64,000 bases of DNA from assembly GCF_022014595.1 (NCBI RefSeq), contig NZ_CP091740.1, positions 1,910,200 to 1,974,199 on the forward strand, written 5' to 3'. Shown piece after piece: positions 40,070-51,312 of the stretch. Positions within the stretch are counted from its first letter, which is position 1, and each line of letters starts with the position of its first letter. Made by a program: the position numbers and the translations under genes. A model generated the notes under the pieces. It saw only the letters and a list, made by a program, of their open reading frames with translations, had not been told where the DNA came from and made no database searches. This DNA comes from Solitalea lacus. GTDB taxonomy: Bacteria > Bacteroidota > Bacteroidia > Sphingobacteriales > Sphingobacteriaceae.

Positions 40070-40333
40070 CTAATCTTCTAAGGCCTTTTTCAATGTTTTT
40101 GAAGGCTTCTTAGAATTAGTAATTTCATTAAAAAAGATTTCGCTGTCTTTTTCAGAGGCAATTATTTGTTCTTTTTCTTTGATTATTTCTTTTGCTTTTT
40201 CTTGTATGGTTAGAATAATGAAGTCTGTTAAATTTCTAAAACCACCTAAATATGCAGCTTTTTCAAAGAATTCTTTTTGTTCTTTGGGAAGACGTACATC
40301 AAATCTCGCATTTTCTTTAATCGCTGTACTCAT
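40070..40333 (-). CDS. DUF1778 (TacA-like) antitoxin, apparently orphan
   Basis: 87 residues from ATG 40333 (MSTAIKENARFDVRLPKEQ). An upstream in-frame start at 40375 would run through the repeated GTAC region. The N-terminal ribbon-helix-helix (RFDVRLPKEQKEFFEKAAYLGG followed by LTDFIILTI) is that of the DUF1778 antitoxins, which normally partner a GNAT acetyltransferase toxin encoded immediately downstream. No such toxin gene is present in the 249 bases before the AbiEi gene. The C-terminus is long and lysine-rich. Confidence 0.85.
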   Translation of the reverse strand: MSTAIKENARFDVRLPKEQKEFFEKAAYLGGFRNLTDFIILTIQEKAKEIIKEKEQIIASEKDSEIFFNEITNSKKPSKTLKKALED

Positions 40334-40355
40334 AACTTTCTTTTTTTTACACATA

Positions 40356-40406
40356 TGTACGTAAATAATGTACAAATTTTCAAATCGTACGTTAAATTTC
40401 TGTACA
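40356..40406 (-). promoter_or_regulatory. GTAC-repeat operator of the DUF1778 gene
   Basis: The palindromic core GTAC occurs four times, at 40357, 40370, 40387 and 40402, three of them as TGTAC or CGTAC with an AT-rich spacer. This is upstream of the antitoxin start and looks like a set of ribbon-helix-helix half sites for autoregulation. Confidence 0.45.
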
Positions 40407-40608
40407 TGGGTTTTAGTTTTGTGATCACCGGCTTATGAACAAAACATTCAACCGCTTTTATATTAAAAGAAGCAAAGCACAGAGTCTGTTAATAGCTTAA
40501 TAGGAGTAGGAGAAGAAGAAATAACCAACATTATCCGAATACTTTCAAATTTTTCCTACAGTGCACCAGGGGGTTAGGGAGTGGTAGCGGAAAAAGGGGG
40601 AGCAAGGA
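40407..40608. other. non-coding region upstream of rRNA operon B
   Basis: No gene supported. The right end (from about 40575) is purine-rich and matches the stretch ahead of promoter P1 of operon A loosely (GGAGTGG and GAAAAAG motifs). This suggests that the upstream activating region is shared but drifting. Confidence 0.45.
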
Positions 40609-40639
40609 TTTGGAGGAACGGAAAAGAGTCGTACTTTTG
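40609..40639 (+). promoter_or_regulatory. rRNA operon B promoter P1
   Basis: TTTG (40609-40612), 19 bases, TACTTTTG (40632-40639), a perfect match and closely similar to operon A P1, including the GAAAAGAGT spacer. Confidence 0.85.
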
Positions 40640-40765
40640 CGCTCCGCAATCGGAAGGAGGGCGGCAGGACTTGAGGGACGAAAGGACAGGTGAGGAAGGA
40701 AACGGAGCGAGCGGAAGGCTACCTGGAAACGTAAAAAAAAGCGGCCAAAATTATTTTAAAATAAA

Positions 40766-40797
40766 TTTGGCAGAAGAGAAAAAAAGTTTCACCTTTG
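40766..40797 (+). promoter_or_regulatory. rRNA operon B promoter P2 (extra)
   Basis: TTTG (40766-40769), 20 bases, CACCTTTG (40790-40797), one base off the -7 consensus. The downstream bases CACTCCCCAAACGACGGGG match those after operon A P1, so operon B seems to have gained, or operon A lost, one promoter unit. Confidence 0.65.
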
Positions 40798-40911
40798 CAC
40801 TCCCCAAACGACGGGGACGCTGCTGAATCAGTCAACAGCGGAAGAAATTGAAAAACTGGCCTGAAAAGGAATCGAAAGCGAAAAAGCGAGAAAAAAAATT
40901 AAAAAAAAGTT

Positions 40912-40942
40912 CTTGCAGAAGTCAAAAAGATGCTTACCTTTG
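40912..40942 (+). promoter_or_regulatory. rRNA operon B promoter P3
   Basis: CTTG, 19 bases, TACCTTTG; identical to operon A P2 because it lies inside the repeat. Confidence 0.75.
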
Positions 40943-41210
40943 CAGCCCCGCTGAGACGGAAGGTCGGCAGCGAAAAAGAAGAAAGAAAAAACGACGAAGG
41001 ATACAGGGAAGTCGCAAGACGAATCGGTTCGACTCCGGTACTATCCGCCACAGGTTAACAACGGTTAACCGAACGTTCTTTGAAGAGATGAGAATAGCGC
41101 AGCAACTTGTAGCAATACAAGAAGCTAGCATACAATAACTGTCAATCCAAGAGACAATGGTTCTTCGGAACCACCTGTATCGCAAGATACAAGGAACAAA
41201 CTTAAAGTAT

Positions 41211-42731
<1,521 letters not shown>

Positions 42732-42864
42732 TAGAGAAGGATAGCAGTTATCACTAGCTGCTGCGCTATACAATCTCATTTCAAGACTTCACCAAGAGAA
42801 AACCCAAGTACCGGTAGGAAGGGTAGATGAATGAACAAGCCTACTGCCTACAGGAACAATCCAA

Positions 42865-42939
42865 AGTCCCGTAGCTCAGTTTGGTTAGAGCACTACACTG
42901 ATAATGTAGGGGTCAGCAGTTCAAGTCTGCTCGGGACTA
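42865..42939 (+). tRNA. tRNA-Ile (GAT)
   Basis: Identical to the operon A spacer tRNA: anticodon GAT, no encoded CCA. Confidence 0.95.
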
Positions 42940-42952
42940 CTTAAAAAAGCTT

Positions 42953-43029
42953 GGGGAATTAGCTCAGCTGGCTAGAGCACCTGCCTTGCACGCAGGGGGT
43001 CAACGGTTCGAATCCGTTATTCTCCACCA
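42953..43029 (+). tRNA. tRNA-Ala (TGC)
   Basis: Identical to the operon A spacer tRNA: anticodon TGC, encoded CCA. Confidence 0.95.
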
Positions 43030-43150
43030 ATGAACCAAAGGGTTCACGAAGTTCTTTGACATATTGAAAGAAGTTACCTGAAAAGGTAAACGAGCAACAG
43101 ATAGATTAATTTCTATAATGTAAGCATTAAGACGCAAGTCTTAGTAATAA

Positions 43151-46024
<2,874 letters not shown>

Positions 46025-46099
46025 AAAAGAAAGCCTCGTTTACCAAAAAACAGCAGTAACTTCTTTCAACAATATGTCGAAACAGAACTGAAAAGATAT

Positions 46100-46209
46100 T
46101 CAGGTGCCTATATCGGCGGTGTCCACCTCTTCCCATTCCGAACAGAGCAGTTAAGCCCGCCAGAGCCGATGGTACTGCCGTAACAGGTGGGAGAGTAGGT
46201 CGGTGCCGA
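46100..46209 (+). rRNA. rrf: 5S ribosomal RNA (operon B)
   Basis: It carries the consensus GCCCGCCAG (C at 46160), unlike operon A. Its last 28 bases and the following trailer are duplicated at 49306. Confidence 0.93.
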
Positions 46210-46219
46210 TTTTTATACG

Positions 46220-46247
46220 AAGGGAACCCCCATAGGGTTCCCTTTGC
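46220..46247 (+). terminator. terminator of rRNA operon B
   Basis: A 10-bp perfect stem AAGGGAACCC / GGGTTCCCTT with a 5-base loop, followed by TGCTTGTTT. A closely similar hairpin occurs at 49345-49369. Confidence 0.85.
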
Positions 46248-46342
46248 TTGTTTATACACCTGAGGTCTATTCAGGACCAATAAAGTCAAGGATCAAGCGG
46301 AAAAGTTGGGGGATAGCATAAAAACTATTTTCTTTGCAGCTT

Positions 46343-46708
46343 ATGCAGGGTGAAGATTTACGTTTAGTCCATTTAATACTTCCAACAGGGATCTTAGATT
46401 ATTTTAGCATTTCCAAGGTTGCTCACTCGGAGCAAACAATTCATATTCATTTACAGGAAAAGAATGAAAAGCCAGAGGAATACCGTCATGAACGGTTAAC
46501 TTCCAAAGGTTTTTTTGATGAAATTCAGGTTCAGGATTTTCCCATCCGTGGCAAAGCGGTTTATTTGTTAATCAAGCGGCGAAGATGGATCAATGAAAGT
46601 ACGGGAGAGATCGTGTTCAGAAATTGGGAACATGTAGCCAAAGGAACGCGAATGACCAAGGAATTCGCGGCTTTTTTAAAAGCTATTGCTCGACACCAAG
46701 CCCGTTAG
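46343..46708 (+). CDS. ISAon1-like transposase N-terminal protein (ORF A)
   Basis: 121 residues from ATG 46343; the in-frame TTG at 46334 would add three. A beta-rich segment (LVHLILPTGILDYFSISKV to TIHIHLQEKN) is followed by a basic DNA-binding-like part (VYLLIKRRRWINESTGEIVFRNW). This matches the separately encoded N-terminal region of the ISAon1 family transposases of Bacteroidetes. It ends in a frame different from ORF B with a 23-base overlap. It probably binds the element ends. Confidence 0.82.
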   Translation: MQGEDLRLVHLILPTGILDYFSISKVAHSEQTIHIHLQEKNEKPEEYRHERLTSKGFFDEIQVQDFPIRGKAVYLLIKRRRWINESTGEIVFRNWEHVAKGTRMTKEFAAFLKAIARHQAR

Positions 46709-47672
46709 CTGTAAAAGTGTCGGAGACTACTATAACGTGGATGGAAAGCTATTAGAGGAACAATATGTTCATTTCTTAAGCGATTATTTGATCTGGGATC
46801 AGCGGGAACACGCCGAAGAATGGATGCTGTTCGAAGAAAACCTGGGAGAATGCATCAGCATCGATGAAACGGCTCTGTCCCAGGGAGAACTGTACACGGT
46901 CATTACCAACAAGGCCGCCAAGGGAAAAAAAGGAGCTTTAATTGCCCTGGTAAAAGGCACCAATAGTGAGGATGTCAGGAAGGTGCTGGAACGCATCTCG
47001 CCTCGAAAAAGAAACAACGTAAAAGAGGTGACCCTGGACATGGCTCCAACCATGGAAAGAATTGCCAAGTATTCCTTTCCGAAAGCAAGTTTGGTCACCG
47101 ACCGGTTTCATGTCCAAAAACTGGCTTATGAGGCGGTTCAGGAAATGCGGATTCACTATCGATGGCAAGCCCTTGAACAGGAGAACAAGGAGATCGAGCT
47201 GGGAAAGGAAACTGGAATGAAGTACCGCCCAGAAGTGCTTGACAACGGCGATACGATGAAACAGTTGCTGGCCAGAAGCCGGTATCTCTTGTTCAAAGCA
47301 GAAAGCAAATGGACGCCCACCCAAAGAAGACGAGCGGAGCTCTTATTCGAAAGATATCCCGATTTAGAAAGAGCCTATGAACTGGCCATGCATCTTGGAA
47401 GGGTGTTCCATTCCACTAAAGACAAAGGACTGGGCTTTACAAGGCTTGCCCAATGGTACGATAAAGTGGAGAAAGCCGGATTTAAGTCCTTCAATACGGT
47501 AGCCCGGTCCATACAATATCACTACCTGACCATTCTGAATTACTTCGACAACCGCAGTACCAATGCTTCGGCCGAGTCTTTTAATGCCAAGATCAAAGCC
47601 TTCCGCTCTGCCTTTAGAGGCGTTAGAAATATTAGCTTCTTCCTCTTTAGATTATCGAATATCTATGCCTGA
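46686..47672 (+). CDS. ISL3/ISAon1-like DDE transposase (ORF B)
   Basis: 328 residues. The DDE residues are in ISIDETALSQGE, in VTLDMAPTMERIAKY with LVTDRFHVQKLA, and in NASAESFNAKIKAFRSAFRG, the ISL3 catalytic pattern. The frame is +1 relative to ORF A and opens with TTG, with no ATG before residues essential to the fold. Translation therefore depends on either the TTG start coupled to ORF A or a +1 shift near the ORF A stop (CGT TAG C). The frame is otherwise intact. Confidence 0.9.
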   Translation: MLDTKPVSCKSVGDYYNVDGKLLEEQYVHFLSDYLIWDQREHAEEWMLFEENLGECISIDETALSQGELYTVITNKAAKGKKGALIALVKGTNSEDVRKVLERISPRKRNNVKEVTLDMAPTMERIAKYSFPKASLVTDRFHVQKLAYEAVQEMRIHYRWQALEQENKEIELGKETGMKYRPEVLDNGDTMKQLLARSRYLLFKAESKWTPTQRRRAELLFERYPDLERAYELAMHLGRVFHSTKDKGLGFTRLAQWYDKVEKAGFKSFNTVARSIQYHYLTILNYFDNRSTNASAESFNAKIKAFRSAFRGVRNISFFLFRLSNIYA

Positions 47673-47835
47673 AAAAATTATCCCACAGATTTTCCGCTTG
47701 ATCCAAAGTCAATTAGTCTTTTTAATCGATCGTTGTACCTCGCCGTAAGTCGGAACTTGCTGCTTTTGTAATACTATACTTTTAGATTGATCGTTTTAGT
47801 TATGTAATTTTATTTTAACGAATTAATTTATTTGC

Positions 47836-49305
47836 ATGAAGCACTATTTATTAATTATAGGGATATTTTTCTCTATTAACCTTTTGGGACAAGCCAATGA
47901 AATCAATCCACAAGAAAAATTTGCGGTACTAAAAGGAAAAGTAAAAAACAATAAAGAGCAGGAATGGAGCATTTGCTTGATCGGTTACTTTAATAATTCT
48001 ATTCAGACTATACCGATTGACAAAAAAGGCTGCTTTGAAACTAAAATTAAACTTACAGACGAGTACCAAGATGTGTACCTCTACTTAAATAACGAAGCCT
48101 ATATTCAATATTTAAAACCCAATGACTCTTTAGAAATTAATTGGGATGCTAACGATTTCACAAACAGTTTTGAAATAAAAAGTAAAAACAATATCCGCAA
48201 CCGGGAAATTCAGCTTTTAATGGGTTTGCATCAGGAATTCTGGAAGGATTTTCTTAAACTGAACAAGGAGCTATACGAAATCAAATCTTCCGACTCTGTT
48301 AAATTTTCAAAAATTAACACACTTTACAATAAAGAGATTAATTTTTTGCTAAAAGATGGAATTATAAAAGGAACATCAGAAAAAATTGCTTGTGATATTT
48401 ATTTCAGATACACATCTGTATTGCAAAGTGAAAGACTTTTACCGCATTATTATTTGAAAATAACCACGCCTACAGAGATCAGCAATAAAGTTGCTGTTCT
48501 TTATAACAAGGAACCTTATAAAATACTGTCAGAATGGTATTTTAATCAATCTAATGAATACAGAAACTTCATATTCAATTATATCCGATTTTTTAGACCA
48601 TTTGATATCGAAATTCCTGATGGAGGTATTTCAGAGGAAGCCCCAAACAAAGCACCATTTTCACCTTGTTGGAAGGATTACTACTTCGGCTTAGCAAATA
48701 TTTCCCTTTATGAAATACGCGACTGGTACGTAACTAAATGTATTATGTTGGGCTTTTATTATTATTCGTTTAACGAAGTCGAGGCAGTTTATAAAGATTT
48801 TTTACCTCGTGCAAAAACTAAGGAATACATTGATACACTCAATGCTTTCTATGCAAAGGTTAGCAAGCTAAAGCCTGGCAATTCAGCTCCTGTGTTTACA
48901 CTTAAAAATGAAAAAGGTCAAACGGTATCTCTTTCAGATTTTAAAGGAAAGGCGGTTTACATCGATTTTTGGGGTGTGGGATGTCCACCATGTGTATCTG
49001 ATATAAAAAATCACGTTCCAGCTTTGCATGAAAACAACAAGAATAAGGACATCGTATTCCTGAACATTTGTGTTGATGTTGATGAAACTATATGGAAGTC
49101 GAACCTAGATAAGCTTAATTTACATGGAGTAAACTTACTTGCTGAAGGTTGGACGAGACATCCTGTTTGTAGAGATTATGGAATTACAGGAATACCTCAT
49201 TATGTATTAATTGATAAGGATGGAAAAATTGTAAACAACAACGCTCCACGACCATATCAAAAAGAAGAATTGCAAAAAGCCTTGGATGAGGTTTTGGCTA
49301 ATTAA
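47836..49305 (+). CDS. TlpA/ResA-like thioredoxin-family protein, secreted
   Basis: 489 residues. A signal peptide (MKHYLLIIGIFFSINLLGQ) is followed by a DUF4369-like N-terminal part and a helical middle. The C-terminal thioredoxin domain (about residues 350-485) starts with KPGNSAPVFTLKNEKGQTV. It has the redox motif GCPPC (Cys383 and Cys386) and the cis-proline in GIPHYVLIDKDG. Such proteins reduce or exchange disulfides in the periplasm; related ones support cytochrome c maturation. The gene has no clear promoter and may rely on read-through from the IS upstream. The stop codon is directly followed by a copy of the 5S tail, so the hairpin behind it is a borrowed rRNA terminator. Confidence 0.9.
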   Translation: MKHYLLIIGIFFSINLLGQANEINPQEKFAVLKGKVKNNKEQEWSICLIGYFNNSIQTIPIDKKGCFETKIKLTDEYQDVYLYLNNEAYIQYLKPNDSLEINWDANDFTNSFEIKSKNNIRNREIQLLMGLHQEFWKDFLKLNKELYEIKSSDSVKFSKINTLYNKEINFLLKDGIIKGTSEKIACDIYFRYTSVLQSERLLPHYYLKITTPTEISNKVAVLYNKEPYKILSEWYFNQSNEYRNFIFNYIRFFRPFDIEIPDGGISEEAPNKAPFSPCWKDYYFGLANISLYEIRDWYVTKCIMLGFYYYSFNEVEAVYKDFLPRAKTKEYIDTLNAFYAKVSKLKPGNSAPVFTLKNEKGQTVSLSDFKGKAVYIDFWGVGCPPCVSDIKNHVPALHENNKNKDIVFLNICVDVDETIWKSNLDKLNLHGVNLLAEGWTRHPVCRDYGITGIPHYVLIDKDGKIVNNNAPRPYQKEELQKALDEVLAN

Positions 49306-49338
49306 AACAGGTGGGAGAATAAGTCTTGTGCCGATTTT
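49306..49338 (+). repeat. 5S rRNA 3' remnant
   Basis: AACAGGTGGGAGAATAAGTCTTGTGCCGAT copies 46182-46210 of operon B with a few base changes and starts immediately after the TlpA-like stop codon. The similarity continues through TTTTTATACGAAGGGAACC into the terminator. Confidence 0.8.
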
Positions 49339-49344
49339 TATACG

Positions 49345-49369
49345 AAGGGAACCCTAAGGTTCCCTTTTC
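49345..49369 (+). terminator. duplicated rRNA-type terminator
   Basis: Stem AAGGGAACC / GGTTCCCTT with loop CTAA, followed by TTCTTGTTT. It is a diverged copy of the operon B terminator and now ends the TlpA-like gene. Confidence 0.85.
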
Positions 49370-49508
49370 TTGTTTGGAGATATTCTTTCAAGCACTGCAT
49401 CCAAAGCACCGTTGCTTCTACTTGTAAGTAAAAGCTGGGTGTTCAATACTTACTCTATAAAGCAAAATTAAGATGATTGCTGTTGGATAAAGCGTTTCAG
49501 CTTTGCAG

Positions 49509-49811
49509 TTAACAAGCTGTTCCCCAATTTTTTTTGAGAACCTGGTAAGAAATTCCTTCAGTACCTTCAGCTATTTGTTCTAACTCTATACTGTTTATTG
49601 AATAGGTTTTGTGTTGTTTACTGAACCAACTGTTATGAATAATGGTCAGTTTTGACTCAGCTTCTTCATAAGATGCCTGAACTAGAAAAACTGCTTCATC
49701 TGCATTGTTTAGGTGTTGCAGATGAATGCTTTTATAGCCTTCTTGTCTAAATTTCATCAGAATTTCTGGCGAAAATTCAATGATATTATTTGTAGCAAGG
49801 TTTGTTTTCAT
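49509..49811 (-). CDS. small protein coupled to the XRE regulator
   Basis: 100 residues, soluble, not recognised. It has alternating helix and strand segments (FSPEILMKFRQEGYKSIHL, AVFLVQASYEEAESKLTII). It starts one base after the stop of the XRE gene (TAGTATG), so the two are translationally coupled. By position it belongs to the control of dinB-dnaE, perhaps as a co-regulator or an accessory to the polymerases. No known domain such as the RecA-like ImuA is visible. Confidence 0.65.
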   Translation of the reverse strand: MKTNLATNNIIEFSPEILMKFRQEGYKSIHLQHLNNADEAVFLVQASYEEAESKLTIIHNSWFSKQHKTYSINSIELEQIAEGTEGISYQVLKKNWGTAC

Positions 49812-49812
49812 A

Positions 49813-50088
49813 CTATTTTGGTTCTAGATGGCCTTTCAATTGTTCCTTTTCTAACAACGCTCTGAATTGTAATTCGTGATACGTGGTTAGGTTTATTCGC
49901 AATAGTGAATCAGTGCTGAGCCCGAAATAATCGGCCATGTTAACCAACACTTGTAGTGAAGGATTGGCTAAGCCATGCTCATAGCTGTTCAGCATTTCTC
50001 TGGTGATATGCAATTGTTCTGCCAATATTCCCTGACTTTTTTTAGCCCTTTTCCTTAACCACTTAATATTTGAACTCAAAAAAATCAT
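49813..50088 (-). CDS. XRE-family helix-turn-helix regulator
   Basis: 91 residues with one HTH domain at about residues 7-62: IKWLRKRAKKSQGILAEQL, then LHITREMLNSYEHGLANPS, then LVNMADYFGLSTDSLLRI. There is no peptidase or ligand domain, so it is not a LexA- or cI-like self-cleaving repressor. It is divergent from dinB across a 75-base gap holding two perfect palindromes, and probably represses both directions. Confidence 0.9.
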   Translation of the reverse strand: MIFLSSNIKWLRKRAKKSQGILAEQLHITREMLNSYEHGLANPSLQVLVNMADYFGLSTDSLLRINLTTYHELQFRALLEKEQLKGHLEPK

Positions 50089-50105
50089 TTGATTATTTAA
50101 ATTTA

Positions 50106-50148
50106 TTTACTAAATTATTTAGTAAAGTTTGATAAAAAAATTATCAAA
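50106..50148. promoter_or_regulatory. twin palindromic operators of the XRE/dinB divergent promoter
   Basis: Two perfect palindromes of 21 bases stand side by side. The first is TTTACTAAAT-T-ATTTAGTAAA (50106-50126) and the second TTTGATAA-AAAAA-TTATCAAA (50128-50148). Their spacing places the dyad centres 22 bases apart, two helical turns, on one face of the DNA. The regulator gene starts at 50088 and dinB at 50164, so binding here would control both. Confidence 0.75.
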
Positions 50149-50163
50149 AGCAATAGTTGAATA

Positions 50164-51306
50164 ATGATTAGGAACATAGTGCATTTAGATCTCGATTCTT
50201 TTTTCGTATCAGTTGAAGTACTTAGAAACAGTAAGCTGATAGATAAACCGGTGTTAATAGGCGGCATGTCTGACCGAGGGGTAGTGGCTTCGTGCAGCTA
50301 TGAAGCAAGGAGATTCGGCGTTAGATCAGCAATGCCGATGCGTATGGCTAAGATGCTCTGCCCGGATGCAATTGTTGTAAAAGGAGATATGGAAGAATAC
50401 TCTCGAAAATCAGCCGAAGTGACACAGATTATCAAAGAGAGCGCACCTGTGGTCGAAAAAGCCTCTATTGATGAGCACTACCTGGATATTACCGGTATGG
50501 ATAGATTTTTTGGCTGTCAGCAATGGACGCATGAGCTTAGACAACGAATTATTAAAGAAACAGGGTTGCCAATTTCTTTCGGATTATCGGTAAATAAAAC
50601 GGTTGCCAAAGTTGCTACAGGTGAGGCCAAGCCAAATGGTGAAAAGTTTGTTGAATCACCTTTAGTAAAATCATTCTTAAATCCGCTTTCAATTATAAAG
50701 CTACCTGGAGTAGGAGGGAAAACTTATCAGTTATTGAGGAGTATGGGCATTGACAAAATACATACGCTGGCTCATATTGCACCCGAACAGTTGTACCAAG
50801 TATTGGGTGAAAATGGTATTACTATATGGCAAAAGGCAAACGGTATTGATGAATCGCCGGTCATTCCTTATACGGAGCGAAAATCTATAAGCACTGAAAC
50901 CACCTTCGACAAAGACACAATCAATGTAGAATACCTGAATCAGCTCTTACAAGCTATGGTAATGGAGCTTGCATTTGAGCTTCGAAAAGAAAAACGACTG
51001 ACTTCATGTGTTACGGTAAAATTGCGGTATTCAAATTTTGATACAGAAACCAAGCAAGCCAGGATATCTTATACAGCACTTGATAAACCATTAATAGATA
51101 TTACCCGCGAACTTTTTAATAAACTGTATTCGAGGCGAATGCTGGTACGTTTGATTGGTGTTCGGTTTTCTCATTTGGTAACGGGATTTGAGCAAATTAA
51201 TCTGTTTAGCGAGTCTGTTGAACAATACAATCTTTTTCAGGCAATGGATAAAATACGTAAGCGTTTTGGTGAAAAGGCCATTACTATAGCAGGGATACTT
51301 CAATAA
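50164..51306 (+). CDS. dinB: DNA polymerase IV (Y-family)
   Basis: 380 residues. The catalytic acidic residues are in VHLDLDSFFVSVE (Asp9) and SIDEHYLD (Asp103, Glu104), so it is catalytically complete. This sets it apart from ImuB-type proteins, which have lost these residues. The finger and thumb contain the HhH motif KLPGVGGKTYQLLRSMGI, and the little-finger domain covers about residues 245-350. A beta-clamp-binding-like stretch is at FEQINLF near residue 343. The gene starts at the right edge of the divergent operator region and is followed by dnaE after 6 bases. Probably damage-inducible lesion bypass and mutagenesis. Confidence 0.95.
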   Translation: MIRNIVHLDLDSFFVSVEVLRNSKLIDKPVLIGGMSDRGVVASCSYEARRFGVRSAMPMRMAKMLCPDAIVVKGDMEEYSRKSAEVTQIIKESAPVVEKASIDEHYLDITGMDRFFGCQQWTHELRQRIIKETGLPISFGLSVNKTVAKVATGEAKPNGEKFVESPLVKSFLNPLSIIKLPGVGGKTYQLLRSMGIDKIHTLAHIAPEQLYQVLGENGITIWQKANGIDESPVIPYTERKSISTETTFDKDTINVEYLNQLLQAMVMELAFELRKEKRLTSCVTVKLRYSNFDTETKQARISYTALDKPLIDITRELFNKLYSRRMLVRLIGVRFSHLVTGFEQINLFSESVEQYNLFQAMDKIRKRFGEKAITIAGILQ

Positions 51307-51312
51307 TAAGTC

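Larger units (their letters stand above)
46290..47704 (+). mobile_element. ISL3-type (ISAon1-like) insertion sequence
   Basis: A 1415-base element with near-perfect 26-base terminal inverted repeats (23 matches): GGATCAAGCGGAAAA is shared by the left tip (46290) and the complement of the right tip (47704). It is flanked by the 8-base direct repeat AAAGTCAA (46282-46289 and 47705-47712), the target-site duplication size known for ISL3. It has two overlapping genes. The clean duplication indicates a recent insertion. Confidence 0.93.

Noticed and set aside
40581-40826. 81-codon frame upstream of rRNA operon B
   Set aside because: It overlaps promoters P1 and P2 of the operon and has no protein-like composition.
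47827-47834. TTTATTTG just before the TlpA-like ATG as a promoter
   Set aside because: A start site about seven bases downstream would fall inside the coding sequence.
50164-51306. ImuB instead of DinB
   Set aside because: The catalytic Asp and Glu of the SIDE motif are present, so it is an active Y-family polymerase type and not the inactive ImuB.
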